IMG/VR virus record: IMGVR_UViG_3300025508_000178
Span: 1-21,590 of that record
Reading direction: 5' to 3' (one strand)
DNA length: 21,590 nt
Source of the DNA: a virus
The notes beneath the pieces are model-generated. The model did no database searches. It was not told where the DNA came from and saw nothing but the letters and a program-made list of their open reading frames with translations. How positions within the stretch are numbered: position 1 is the first letter of the stretch; each line of letters begins with the position of its first letter. Made by a program: the position numbers and the translations under genes. Positions 1-7,974 of the stretch are shown in pieces.

Positions 1-2
1 AG

Positions 3-353
3 CTACTCTCTGATGAGGACTCACGCTTCATGAATGGAGACTACGGTGAAAGTGGTGGACTACGTAACGGTCTTACTATCAATAACTTTCATGGTTTCCG
101 TCTATATGTATCATCAAACCTTCCTGCTCTAGGCACAGGTCCAGGTACATCAGGCACTGCAAACCAACTTACTAACTTTGGTGTTATCGTTGGTGGTCAT
201 GATTCTGCTGTCGCAACTGCGGAGCAAATCAGCAAGACTGAAACTTATCGTGACCCTGACAGCTTTGCTGACATTGTTCGTGGTATGCATCTATACGGCA
301 GAAAAATACTAAGGCCAGAAGCCTTGGTTACTGCTAAATATAACGCAGCGTAA
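3..353 (+). CDS. Major capsid protein, C-terminal part (5' end outside window)
   Basis: This is the last 116 codons of a gene that is open at the left edge; the reading frame runs without a stop from base 3, so the Met at base 30 is internal, not a start. The visible part has the pattern I know from HK97-fold capsid proteins of short-tailed marine phages. A stretch 'GFRLYVSSNLP' resembles the P-domain strand that precedes the last helix, followed by a segment on removal of an Ala/Gly-rich loop, then 'TETYRDPDSFADIVRG' and a basic ending 'YGRKILRPEALV'. The 'YRDP..F.D.VRG...YGRK..RPEAL' ending is the strongest clue. It lies directly upstream of a probable decoration gene with a 16-nt gap that holds a very good ribosome binding site. 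The family call is from memory of homologues; the missing N-terminal two thirds prevents a check of the full fold. Confidence 0.82.
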   Translation, partial: LLSDEDSRFMNGDYGESGGLRNGLTINNFHGFRLYVSSNLPALGTGPGTSGTANQLTNFGVIVGGHDSAVATAEQISKTETYRDPDSFADIVRGMHLYGRKILRPEALVTAKYNAA

Positions 354-360
354 GGGGAGG
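353..360 (+). promoter_or_regulatory. Strong Shine-Dalgarno for the 370 gene
   Basis: The bases AGGGGAGG lie immediately after the capsid stop codon and 9 nt before the ATG at 370. This is among the strongest ribosome binding sites in the window and fits a protein made in large amounts, as expected for a capsid-decorating protein. Confidence 0.7.
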
Positions 361-369
361 ATATAACTT

Positions 370-903
370 ATGGCTACTTTTGATATGACTCTCTCTTCTA
401 CTGCAGGTGTTGGTGCAGACGTTCTTGCTGTTCCAACTGTAGTAGGAAATACAGTACGCACTATGGAAGCGATCTTAGACATTGACGCTATGATTGCTGC
501 AGGTGCTACTATTGCTAACGGTGACATCTTTCAACTACTAGAAGTACCTTCTGAATCAATTGTGATTGCTGCAGGTGCTGAAATCATGAAGTCTTTTACT
601 GCAAGTTGTACTTGTAACATTGACTTTGGTGGTGGAGATGACATCATTGATGGTGCGGCACTAGATGCTGCAGCAGGTACATACCTTGTAAAAGGTAGTA
701 ACGGTGAAGCTAATATTGTAAACACAGGTGCAGCTTCTACGTATGCTGCTGAGTCTTTGGCTCTTGTGGGTACTGCTGACACTATCGATGTTACAATCGC
801 AGGTGCTGCTGCTGCAACTGGACGCTTACGTGTCTACGCAGTAGTTGTCGATGTTTCTGCTGCACAAACAGAAGCAGCGGTTGCTGCTCGTGACTTAGCA
901 TAA
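370..903 (+). CDS. Probable capsid decoration / head-associated protein
   Basis: A 177-residue protein, very rich in Ala, Gly, Thr and Val and poor in charged residues, with no Trp. The pattern is one of alternating short beta strands with an acidic Gly loop ('FGGGDDIIDGAALD', about residues 95-108). There is no signal peptide and no catalytic motif. The sequence begins 'MATFDMTLSSTAGVGADVLAVP', and two halves look loosely similar (each with an 'IAAGA' or 'IAGAAAA' strand), which may be an internal duplication. It sits right after the major capsid gene, has a strong ribosome binding site and is followed by a terminator hairpin. Capsid plus this gene would therefore be the most highly expressed pair. 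Position and composition suggest a head decoration or stabilising protein; I do not recognise the exact family, so the role is an inference. A head-tail joining protein is a less likely alternative. Confidence 0.55.
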   Translation: MATFDMTLSSTAGVGADVLAVPTVVGNTVRTMEAILDIDAMIAAGATIANGDIFQLLEVPSESIVIAAGAEIMKSFTASCTCNIDFGGGDDIIDGAALDAAAGTYLVKGSNGEANIVNTGAASTYAAESLALVGTADTIDVTIAGAAAATGRLRVYAVVVDVSAAQTEAAVAARDLA

Positions 904-913
904 AACAACTTTT

Positions 914-938
914 GGGGCTGACTTAGGTTGGCCCCTTT
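914..938 (+). terminator. Hairpin terminator/attenuator after the capsid genes
   Basis: GGGGCTGAC (914-922) pairs with GTTGGCCCC (927-935) around a 4-nt loop (TTAG). This gives nine base pairs, two of them G-U, with five G-C pairs at the base, followed by TTT then AG. The T-tract is short, so it may terminate only partly and act as an attenuator between abundant capsid and less abundant tail proteins. It occupies the only intergenic gap of more than 16 nt inside the + strand block. Confidence 0.6.
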
Positions 939-959
939 AGCTTATCTAAAGGAAACAAT

Positions 960-1898
960 ATGGCTTTGACATTTCTTTCGTTAACTAACGATGTTATTAC
1001 ACGCATGAATGAAGTAGTGCTTACCTCTACTAATTTTACTAGTGCAAGGGGTGTCCAGGTACAATGTAAAAATGCTGTTAATGAAGCTATAAGATATATT
1101 AATCAAAGAGAGTTTGGATACTCTTTTAACCACGCACAAAATTCTTCTACTTTGACTCCAGGTGTAGCAAGGTACAGCCTACCTACAAGTACTAAGTCAG
1201 TAGACTATAACACTGCAAGAATTAAAAAAGATGATGATCTTAACTCTGCAGGTAATAATTTAGTTTCTCTTAACTATAATGAGTACATTGATAAAGATTA
1301 TCCTAACGAGGAAGATCAGATTAAATCAACAACTCTTAACGGATCACACTCAAGTTCTGTAACAACTCTTACTTTAACTTCTACCACAGGTTTTTCTGCA
1401 TCAGGTAAAGTGTACATTGGTGGTGAGCAAGTAACTTATACTGCTGTTTCAGGTAACGATATTACAGGTTGCACAAGGGGTGCTAACAGTACAACTGCTG
1501 CTTTACATGCAGATGGTACAACAGTAACGCAGTTTGATGGTGGAGGTGTTCCTAGAAATATAGTACGCACCCCAGATAATAACTACTTGTTATATCCTTA
1601 CCCAGACAAACAATACACACTAGTCTTTGATTACTTTACATTTCCTTCTGACCTATCTGCACATGGTGATACTACAAGTATACCAGACAGGTTTGGTCCT
1701 GTAATTGTAGATGGTGCTACAGCTTTTGTTTATCAATATCGTGGTGAGATACAACAGTACCAATTAAACTTTGGTAGGTTTGAGCAAGGCATTAAAAACA
1801 TGCAGAGCTTGCTTATCAACAAATACGAGTATGTAAGATCTACAGTTCTTATAACTCCTAGAGGTTCTGCTAACTTTATGGCAGGAGTTATTTCATAA
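960..1898 (+). CDS. Head-tail adaptor protein (SU10-adaptor-like)
   Basis: A 312-residue protein. The N-terminal segment 'MALTFLSLTNDVITRMNEV' followed by an Ala/Asn-rich helix ('CKNAVNEAIRYINQREFGY', residues 37-54) and a strand-rich middle is typical of the adaptor that sits under the portal of SU10/phiEco32-type and marine short-tailed phages. This is recognised from memory. Residues 124-191 look like an inserted beta module, also present in the next gene (see findings). The core resumes at 'VPRNIVRTPDNNYLLYPYP' and ends in helices (residues 245-290) that would pack against the portal. Ribosome site AAAGGA at 948-953. The stop overlaps the next start (TAATG), so nozzle translation is probably coupled to it. 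Alternative: tail tubular protein A of the T7 type, which is the functional equivalent. Confidence 0.72.
   Translation: MALTFLSLTNDVITRMNEVVLTSTNFTSARGVQVQCKNAVNEAIRYINQREFGYSFNHAQNSSTLTPGVARYSLPTSTKSVDYNTARIKKDDDLNSAGNNLVSLNYNEYIDKDYPNEEDQIKSTTLNGSHSSSVTTLTLTSTTGFSASGKVYIGGEQVTYTAVSGNDITGCTRGANSTTAALHADGTTVTQFDGGGVPRNIVRTPDNNYLLYPYPDKQYTLVFDYFTFPSDLSAHGDTTSIPDRFGPVIVDGATAFVYQYRGEIQQYQLNFGRFEQGIKNMQSLLINKYEYVRSTVLITPRGSANFMAGVIS
1350..1532 (+). repeat. Beta module copy 1, inserted in adaptor gene
   Basis: Encodes adaptor residues 131-191, with the pattern L-x-STTGF-x-xSG-x-x-x-I...(V/F)TYT..(I/F)TG(C/V)TR..(S)TTAA.H..G..V. The same pattern occurs at 2216-2398 in the nozzle gene. The nucleotide sequences have diverged, so this is an old duplication or two separate acquisitions of one domain. 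Confidence 0.7.
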
Positions 1899-3637
1899 TG
1901 CCTGATCTTTCTCAAGCTCAACCTGCAGCGTTTAACTGTGAGGGTGGTTTAGTTTTAAACCGTTCTACGTTTCTAATGCAACCTGGTGAAGCGTTAGAGT
2001 TAGAAAACTTTGAGCCTGACATTGAGGGTGGCTACAGGAGAATAAATGGCTTTCGTAAATACGTAAATCAACAAGTACCTCAGACATCTAGTTCTGGTGA
2101 AAAAATACTTATGGTTGCTAACTTTGCAGATAAAATAGTAGCAGCTAGAGGTGAGAAGATATTTAGTTCTGCGTCTACGGAGCTTACAAATAAAGTTGCA
2201 TCTGGCACAGGTATGACAGGATCAGGAACTTTAAATGTAGACTCAACAACAGGCTTTACTTCTAGCGGAACATTACAAATTAACGATGAGTTATTTACGT
2301 ATACTGGTGTTACCGCCAGTACTTTTACAGGTGTAACTCGTGCTACGTCAAGTACAACTGCTGCTGATCATGCTGTTGATGATGCAGTGTCAGAGTCTTG
2401 GACTGAACGAGATACTGGGAGAACTAGTGCGGATAAGTACAGTTTTGAACGATATAACTTTGACGGCAACGAAAAGATTATTGTTGTAGACGGTACAAAC
2501 GCTCCAACTATTTTTAACTCTTCTTTATCTGCAACAGATGTAAGTGAAAGTTCTGTAGCAGGATCTACAATAGTTGTAGCTTTTAAATCTCACATGTTTT
2601 ACGCAGGTAAGTCTACTACACCTCAAACCTTAGTGTTTAGTGAACCCTTTGATGAAGATGGTTTTACAGGAGGTCAAGGTGCAGGTACTATTAAAGTAGA
2701 CGATAACATTGTTGGATTAAAAGTATTTAGGGATGCACTGTTTATATTTTGTGAAAACAGAATATTTAAAATGACAGGATCTACTCTCAGTGACTTTGCT
2801 ATACAACCAGTTACTAGAGATATTGGTTGTGTTAATAAAGATACTATACAAGAATTTGCAGGTGATTTATTATTCCTTGGTCCTGATGGACTTAGGACTG
2901 TTGCTGCTACTGCAAGAATTGGTGATACGGCTCTTGGTGCTATTACACAAAACGTACAGTCTATCTTTGATGTTAATATTAAAGACTCAACAGTATTTGA
3001 AAGTGTAGTTATACCAGATAAAACACAGTACAGAATATTTTTCTCAAAAGTAGGACAGGGTGAAAAAATAACAAAAGGTATTATTTGTGTTAGAAGAGCA
3101 GACAAATTTGAGTTTGCAGAAATACGTGGAGTAAAACCTTCAGCTACAGATACTTTAGTTGTTGATGGAGATGTTAGAGTCATACATGGTGACTTTTCAG
3201 GATATGTTCACAGACAAGAAAGAGGTAATACTTTTGATGGAACAGCAATACTAGGAAGATATAGAAGTCCAGATTTAAGTTTTGGAGATACTGGTGTTAG
3301 AAAACACATGCAAAGAGTTATCCTTAACTATAAACCTGAGTCATCCATTGATGCAGACTTGTTAATGTTGTATGATAACGAATCTACAGACTCAGCAAGA
3401 CCTGCTCCCTATGCGTTAGATACTTCAGATGTAGCTGCTTTATTTGGTACAGCTATTTTTAGTACTAGTAGCAGTGCAGTGCAATTTGTTTTTGGTGGTC
3501 CTTCACAGCCACTTGTAAGACAACCAGTAGAGGGTTCAGGTTTTTCTGTTGCACTAAGAATTAATGACGGTGGAGAAACAGCACCGTATTCCCTTAAAGG
3601 GTTTCAATTAGAATATCAAGTAGGAGCAAGACGTTAG
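1898..3637 (+). CDS. Tail nozzle protein (tail tubular B / SU10-nozzle-like)
   Basis: A 579-residue, mostly beta-stranded protein with no signal peptide. The N-terminus ('FNCEGGLVLNRSTFLM..GEALELENFEPDIEGGYRRINGF', residues 12-52) is the recognisable opening of phage nozzle proteins: a Gly-rich strand, 'A..L.NFE', then 'GGYRR..G(F/Y)'. The middle reads like a beta-propeller (repeated 'GNEKIIVVDGTN', 'KVFRDALFIFCENRIFKMTG', 'FLGPDGLRTVAAT', 'YRIFFSK'), as in T7 gp12 and SU10 nozzles. Residues 107-167 carry the beta module shared with the adaptor. The C-terminal 100 residues are strand-rich and end in 'GFQLEYQVGARR', typical of a closing strand of this family. The start ATG overlaps the adaptor stop; the stop TAG directly abuts the next ATG. 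It would form the distal stub-tail tube through which DNA leaves. Confidence 0.75.
   Translation: MPDLSQAQPAAFNCEGGLVLNRSTFLMQPGEALELENFEPDIEGGYRRINGFRKYVNQQVPQTSSSGEKILMVANFADKIVAARGEKIFSSASTELTNKVASGTGMTGSGTLNVDSTTGFTSSGTLQINDELFTYTGVTASTFTGVTRATSSTTAADHAVDDAVSESWTERDTGRTSADKYSFERYNFDGNEKIIVVDGTNAPTIFNSSLSATDVSESSVAGSTIVVAFKSHMFYAGKSTTPQTLVFSEPFDEDGFTGGQGAGTIKVDDNIVGLKVFRDALFIFCENRIFKMTGSTLSDFAIQPVTRDIGCVNKDTIQEFAGDLLFLGPDGLRTVAATARIGDTALGAITQNVQSIFDVNIKDSTVFESVVIPDKTQYRIFFSKVGQGEKITKGIICVRRADKFEFAEIRGVKPSATDTLVVDGDVRVIHGDFSGYVHRQERGNTFDGTAILGRYRSPDLSFGDTGVRKHMQRVILNYKPESSIDADLLMLYDNESTDSARPAPYALDTSDVAALFGTAIFSTSSSAVQFVFGGPSQPLVRQPVEGSGFSVALRINDGGETAPYSLKGFQLEYQVGARR
2216..2398 (+). repeat. 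Beta module copy 2, inserted in nozzle gene
   Basis: Encodes nozzle residues 107-167 with 'STTGFTSSG', 'TYTGV', 'FTGVTRA' and 'STTAADHA', aligning without large gaps to adaptor residues 131-191. Confidence 0.7.
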
Positions 3638-6361
3638 ATGGGTAATACATACACGAGACAATCTAGTTTTACAGACGGTGATGTTATTACTGCTGATCTG
3701 TTCAACAATGAATATGATCAACTCTTAGCTGCTTTTGCAGCAAGTACAGGCCACACTCACGATGGGACAGCAGGAGAGGGTGGACCTGTTACCAAGTTGC
3801 TAGGGGCTAATATTACTATTGGTGATGCTACAACAGGCACTGACATTACAGTTACCTTTGATGGTGAGAGTAACGATGGTGTGTTTAAGTGGATGGAAGA
3901 CGAGGACTACTTTGAGTTCTCTGATGATATACTTGTTGCCTCTACAGAAAAACTACAGTTTCGTGACACAGCTATTTACATTAACTCTAGTGCAGATGGT
4001 CAGCTTGACCTTGTTGCAGATACAGAAATACAACTTGCTGCTACAACAATAGACATAAACGGTGCAGTAGATATATCGGGCAACCTATCTGTAGGTGGTA
4101 ACTTAGATGTAACAGGTACGTTTGATCTTAGTGATGCTAACTTTACTAACGCAGGTGACATATCTCTAGACAGTATTTCAGGTGATGCTGACTCTAACAC
4201 AAGCATAGCATTTAGTGGCTCTGATGTAATTACAATTACTACTGGTGGTGAAACACAAGTTACGTTTAACAACGGATCAATACTCCCTACAACAGATGAC
4301 GATGTAGACTTAGGTTCTAGTGCGTTACAGTTTAAAGACCTGTACATAGATGGTACAGCTAACATTGATACAGGTAGCATTGACACAGCTAATGTTGGTG
4401 CTTTAACTGTATCTGGTTCTACTACACTAGGAGCTACTTCTTTCGGTGATGCTGATATTACAAATGTTGGTAGCATTGCCCTTGACACAATTACTAACGA
4501 TGGAACAGACATTACACTAGACTCAGGTGGTGACATTATACTTGATGCCGCAGGAAATGAAGTGTTTTTTAAAGCCTCTGGCACATCTATACTTGCTCTT
4601 AAAAACGATTCTAGTGATGCAGTATTTACCGTAGAAACAGCAGATAAAAACTTTACTATTAAAGGTACAGATGGTTCTAGTGCTATTACTGCTCTTGACA
4701 TTGACATGGCTCTTGCAGGTAAGGCTACATTTAACGGTGACGTAGTTGTAGGTGGTGATCTTACTATTAGTGGTGACGATCTTACAATGGCTACTAATAC
4801 TGCAGGTGCTTTACTTATTGCAGACGGTACAAACTTTAATCCTACTCTAGTAACTTCACTAAGTGAGATTAGCACAGCAGCAGATGATGACGTATTTATA
4901 GCTGTAGATACTTCTGGTGGTGGTCTTAAAAAGATTAGTAGGAGTGCTATTATTGCAGGTACTGGTGTATCTGGTAACATATCTAATATATCAGAAGACT
5001 CCACACCACAGTTAGGCGGTAACTTAGACCTTAACGGAAATGATATTGTAACTACCTCTAACGCTACTCTTGACTTAGCTCCTAACGGAACAGGTACAGT
5101 TGTTGTAAGAGGTAACACTAACTCAGGTGCTGTAGTCTTTAACTGTGAAAGCAACAGTCATGGGCAAAAAGTATATGGACAACCTCACTCTGCAGGTGTT
5201 ACAAATACTTTAATGTTACCTGCAGGTGCTAACTCAACACTAGTATCTCTTGTATCAACAGACACACTTACTAATAAAACTTTAACCTCTCCTAAGATTA
5301 ACGAGGATGTAGCAGTCACAGCTACAGCCACAGAGTTAAACGTACTGGACGGTATCACTGCAGTAGTAGGAGAACTTAACGCATTGGACATTGGTTCAAC
5401 AGCAGTGGGTACAGCCGTAGCATCTAAAGCAGTCATACTAGATTCTAACAAAGACTATACAGGCATACGTAACTTTACTATAACAGGTAATTTATCTGTA
5501 GCAGGAACAACTACCACAGTTGATACTGTTACTATGGAAGCAGCTAACGCTATTGTGTTTGAAGGTGCTACAGCAGATGCACACGAAACTACACTTACTA
5601 TTGTAGACCCTACAGCAGACCGTACTATTAACTTACCTAACCAAAGTGGTACTATACCTGTACTAGCTGCAGCAAGTAACACTGCAGTTACCTCTACACC
5701 AGAAGAGTTAAACATAGTAGATGGTGGTACTTCTGCTACATCAACTACAGTAGCAGATGCAGATCGTGTTGTTATGAATGACAACGGCACTATGGTTCAA
5801 GTAGCTGTGACAGACCTTGCTGCGTACTTTGACGATGAAATAACTGCAATGCCTAACCTTGTAACTACTGCAGCTACTACAGTAGGAGCATTAAATTCTG
5901 GTAGTATTACCTCTGGGTTTGGAACTATTGACACAGGTTCTTCTACTATTACTACTACAGGACTTATATCTGGTGGTTCATTAGATATTGATAATGTTCT
6001 TATTAACGGTTCAACTATTGGTCACACAGATGACACAGATTTGATAACTGTTGCTAATGGACTTGTTACAGTTGCAGGTGAAGTGTCCTTGACAACACTA
6101 GATATCGGTGGCACTAATGTAACATCTACTGCTGCAGAGTTAAACATATTAGATGGAGTAACTGCTACTGCATCAGAACTAAACTTACTAGACGGTGGCA
6201 CTTCTGTTGGTAGCTCAATAACAGTAGCAGATGCTGATGGTTTTGTTGTTAATGATGGTGGAACAATGAAAACTATTCCTGCAACAGATGTAAAAACTTA
6301 CGCTGCAGGTAGTGCAGCCACTAAAGGATTTGCTATCGCTATGGCAATTGTATTCGGGTAA
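3638..6361 (+). CDS. Long tail fibre protein with ELNxLDG repeats
   Basis: A 907-residue protein rich in Thr, Ser, Asp, Gly and Ala, with almost no Cys or Trp. Residues 1-55 ('YTRQSSFTDGDVITADLFNNEYDQL' then 'HTHDGTAGEGGPV') form an N-terminal domain that I know from fibres of marine phages and that probably binds the virion. The shaft has repeated beta-helix-like strands ('GNLSVGGNLDVTGTFDLSDA', 'DVDLGSSALQFKDLYIDGTANID'). Five 'ELN-x-(L/V)-D' motifs start at codons 5333, 5372, 5705, 6137 and 6176, in two pairs 39 nt apart plus a single one. A 'VADAD..V.ND.GTM' block occurs twice (about 5750-5800 and 6225-6275). The C-terminus ends 'AATKGFAIAMAIVFG', a usual ending for these fibres. The start directly follows the nozzle stop. 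No chaperone or endosialidase domain is visible. It would be a trimeric side or central fibre contacting the host; receptor unknown. Confidence 0.75.
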   Translation: MGNTYTRQSSFTDGDVITADLFNNEYDQLLAAFAASTGHTHDGTAGEGGPVTKLLGANITIGDATTGTDITVTFDGESNDGVFKWMEDEDYFEFSDDILVASTEKLQFRDTAIYINSSADGQLDLVADTEIQLAATTIDINGAVDISGNLSVGGNLDVTGTFDLSDANFTNAGDISLDSISGDADSNTSIAFSGSDVITITTGGETQVTFNNGSILPTTDDDVDLGSSALQFKDLYIDGTANIDTGSIDTANVGALTVSGSTTLGATSFGDADITNVGSIALDTITNDGTDITLDSGGDIILDAAGNEVFFKASGTSILALKNDSSDAVFTVETADKNFTIKGTDGSSAITALDIDMALAGKATFNGDVVVGGDLTISGDDLTMATNTAGALLIADGTNFNPTLVTSLSEISTAADDDVFIAVDTSGGGLKKISRSAIIAGTGVSGNISNISEDSTPQLGGNLDLNGNDIVTTSNATLDLAPNGTGTVVVRGNTNSGAVVFNCESNSHGQKVYGQPHSAGVTNTLMLPAGANSTLVSLVSTDTLTNKTLTSPKINEDVAVTATATELNVLDGITAVVGELNALDIGSTAVGTAVASKAVILDSNKDYTGIRNFTITGNLSVAGTTTTVDTVTMEAANAIVFEGATADAHETTLTIVDPTADRTINLPNQSGTIPVLAAASNTAVTSTPEELNIVDGGTSATSTTVADADRVVMNDNGTMVQVAVTDLAAYFDDEITAMPNLVTTAATTVGALNSGSITSGFGTIDTGSSTITTTGLISGGSLDIDNVLINGSTIGHTDDTDLITVANGLVTVAGEVSLTTLDIGGTNVTSTAAELNILDGVTATASELNLLDGGTSVGSSITVADADGFVVNDGGTMKTIPATDVKTYAAGSAATKGFAIAMAIVFG
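5333..6193 (+). repeat. ELNxLDG repeat motifs in fibre gene
   Basis: Five copies of a short coding motif (GAG/GAA-TTA/CTT/CTA-AAC) occur at 5333, 5372, 5705, 6137 and 6176. The first two and the last two are each exactly 39 nt (13 codons) apart. They lie in the C-terminal half of the shaft and are likely structural turns of a trimeric fibre and sites of recombination. Confidence 0.7.
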
Positions 6362-6376
6362 TAAAGGAAAAGGTAA

Positions 6377-6742
6377 ATGACCGTAATAAATCTAATTAAT
6401 GTATCAAGTATTACACCTACGACAGTAGCAGGTGCAGTAACAACAAGTAGGGCATCTATTATTGATGTCGCTGCAGATAAAGTTGCTAAAGTAAACACAC
6501 TTATGATATCAAACATTGATGGTACTAACGCTGCTGATGTTACAGTAGAGGTAAGTGTAGACAATGGATCAAACTATGTTGCCATTGCTAAAACTGTATC
6601 TGTACCTGCTGATGCTACACTAGTTGTTGTAGGTAAAGACAATGGGTTTTACTTAGATGAGACAGACTTACTTGCAGTTACAGCTTCTGCAAACAGTGAC
6701 TTAACATACTTGTGTAGCTTTGAACTGATGGATGATGCATAA
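6377..6742 (+). CDS. Small virion-associated beta protein (fibre accessory)
   Basis: A 121-residue protein with the pattern 'DKVAKVNTLMISNIDGTNAADVTVEVSVDNGSNYVAIAKTVSVPADATLVV', that is, a small beta sandwich, followed by 'KDNGFYLDETDLLAVTAS' and a final 'DLTYLCSFELMDD'. I recognise close relatives of this pattern as short genes beside fibre genes in many marine phages, but no biochemical role that I can name. No signal peptide or membrane segment. The AAAGGAAAAGG stretch 4-14 nt before ATG serves as ribosome site. It lies between a long fibre and the kelch-like genes, so a fibre tip, adaptor or baseplate-like plug is the most likely role (inference). Confidence 0.6.
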   Translation: MTVINLINVSSITPTTVAGAVTTSRASIIDVAADKVAKVNTLMISNIDGTNAADVTVEVSVDNGSNYVAIAKTVSVPADATLVVVGKDNGFYLDETDLLAVTASANSDLTYLCSFELMDDA

Positions 6743-6744
6743 TA

Positions 6745-7974
6745 ATGGCTAATAAGAACGGTGGCTTTATTGGTACTGATGGATTAGATGCTCCTGATCC
6801 ACCTACAGCAGTTACACCTACTGCAGGTTCATTATCTGTTAGTGTGGCATTTACTGCACCTACTGATGCAGGTACGTCTGCTATCACAGGGTTTGTTGCA
6901 CAAGTTAGTACAGACGGTACTGACTATAGTGCAGGTTCTAATACAGGGTCATCTTCACCTATTGTTGTAAGTAGTCTTACAGCAGGTACTGCAGCTACAG
7001 CTAAAGTGTGGGCTGTAAATGCTTATGGTACATCTGCTCCTAGTGTTGCTAGTGCTAGTTTTACTCCTACTGCAGCACCAACAGCTTTATTTGGCGGTGG
7101 TTATACTAGCACTAGTCCAAATAATACTGTAGAATCTGTGGTTATAACTACTACTGCAAACGCTACAGATCATGGTGATTTAACTGTAGCAAGATACAAT
7201 CCTTCTAGTTTTGGTTCTGCTACCAGAGGACTTTGGGCAGCAGGGCAAAATGCTGCTGGTGCTAGTGTAAATGTAATTGATTTTGTTCTTTTTGCCTCTA
7301 CAGGCAACGCCACAGATTTTGGTGATGCTTCTACAATAGCAAATAGTGGTGCAGGAACTTCTAATGACACTAGGGGTATATACGCAAAAGGGGTTGATAA
7401 TAGTGCTCGCACTGACACTATTGATTATGTAACTATGGCTTCAGCAGGTAACGCTTCTGATTTTGGTAATCTTTCAGTAGCACGTAATAGTTTGGCAGCA
7501 GGTGCTTCATCCGCAGGTAGAGGTTTTTTTGCAGGAGGGCAAATTGCTGCTGATCCATATGTTGAAGACACTATTGATTATGTAACAATAGCTTCTACAG
7601 GTAACGCTTCTGATTTTGGAAATTTAACAGTAGGAAGGCAGCTTCCAGTTGGTTGTGCTTCAGCAACTAGAGGTATTATTGCAGGTGGCAGAGATGCAGG
7701 AGATGCAGTGGATGTTATAGATTATATTACCGTAGGTTCTACAGGCAATGCTTCAGACTTTGGCAATCTTAGTGCAGCACGTCAAAACTTCAGTGCTGCA
7801 TCCTCAACTTTAAGGGGTGTTTTTGCAGGTGGAATTTTATCGGGTGTTGGTGAACTTAATATTATTGAATATATTACTATAGCTTCAGCAGGAAATGCTG
7901 TTGACTTTGGTGATTTAACAGCAGTAACAAGATTACTTGCAGGTTGTTCAAATTCACATGGGGGTATTACATAA
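6745..7974 (+). CDS. FN3 plus six kelch-like repeats, putative receptor-binding tail protein (copy A)
   Basis: A 409-residue protein. Residues about 18-110 form a fibronectin type III domain (Pro-rich opening, 'SLSVSVAFTAPTDAGTSAITGF', closing 'AKVWAVNAYGTSAPS'). Residues about 113-409 hold six repeats of about 48-50 residues, each with '(F/L/I/V)..GG', '(V)(I/V)(D/E)(Y/F)(V/I)T(I/V)', 'ASTGNA.DFG(N/D)L', '(V)AR', and ending near '(T/S)RG'. This resembles kelch/beta-propeller blades; six fits a six-bladed propeller. The last repeat ends 'SNSHGGIT'. The gene overlaps the next by TAATG. FN3 domains are common as spacer or sugar-binding parts of phage tail proteins, and propellers often bind glycans, so binding of surface polysaccharide is the inferred role. 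There is no enzyme motif. Paralogous to the next gene. Confidence 0.7.
   Translation: MANKNGGFIGTDGLDAPDPPTAVTPTAGSLSVSVAFTAPTDAGTSAITGFVAQVSTDGTDYSAGSNTGSSSPIVVSSLTAGTAATAKVWAVNAYGTSAPSVASASFTPTAAPTALFGGGYTSTSPNNTVESVVITTTANATDHGDLTVARYNPSSFGSATRGLWAAGQNAAGASVNVIDFVLFASTGNATDFGDASTIANSGAGTSNDTRGIYAKGVDNSARTDTIDYVTMASAGNASDFGNLSVARNSLAAGASSAGRGFFAGGQIAADPYVEDTIDYVTIASTGNASDFGNLTVGRQLPVGCASATRGIIAGGRDAGDAVDVIDYITVGSTGNASDFGNLSAARQNFSAASSTLRGVFAGGILSGVGELNIIEYITIASAGNAVDFGDLTAVTRLLAGCSNSHGGIT
7081..7971 (+). repeat. Six kelch-like coding repeats, copy A
   Basis: Six coding units of about 145-150 bp. A DNA core near 'ATAGCTTCTACAGGTAACGC' is seen in full at about 7590-7609 and in variant form in the other units. 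Nucleotide similarity between units is partial, so the repeats have diverged but may still recombine with those at 8050-8930. Confidence 0.65.

Noticed and set aside
30-353. Met at base 30 as a true start of a 107-aa gene
   Set aside because: The frame is open to the left edge, there is no ribosome site before it, and the product aligns with the end of a capsid protein, not a complete one.
2674-3183. Minus-strand open frame inside the nozzle gene
   Set aside because: Shadow of the nozzle coding sequence, with no recognisable protein features and against the direction of the block.
4000-5154. Long minus-strand open frame (384 codons) across the fibre gene
   Set aside because: It lies fully inside a well-supported + strand fibre gene; its Ser/Pro/Val-rich product is the mirror of Asp/Thr/Gly codons and has no ribosome site or known domain.
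7944-7973. Upstream start for the second kelch-like gene
   Set aside because: It would add ten residues read out of frame from the end of the preceding gene; the TAATG start at 7974 gives the conserved-looking N-terminus.
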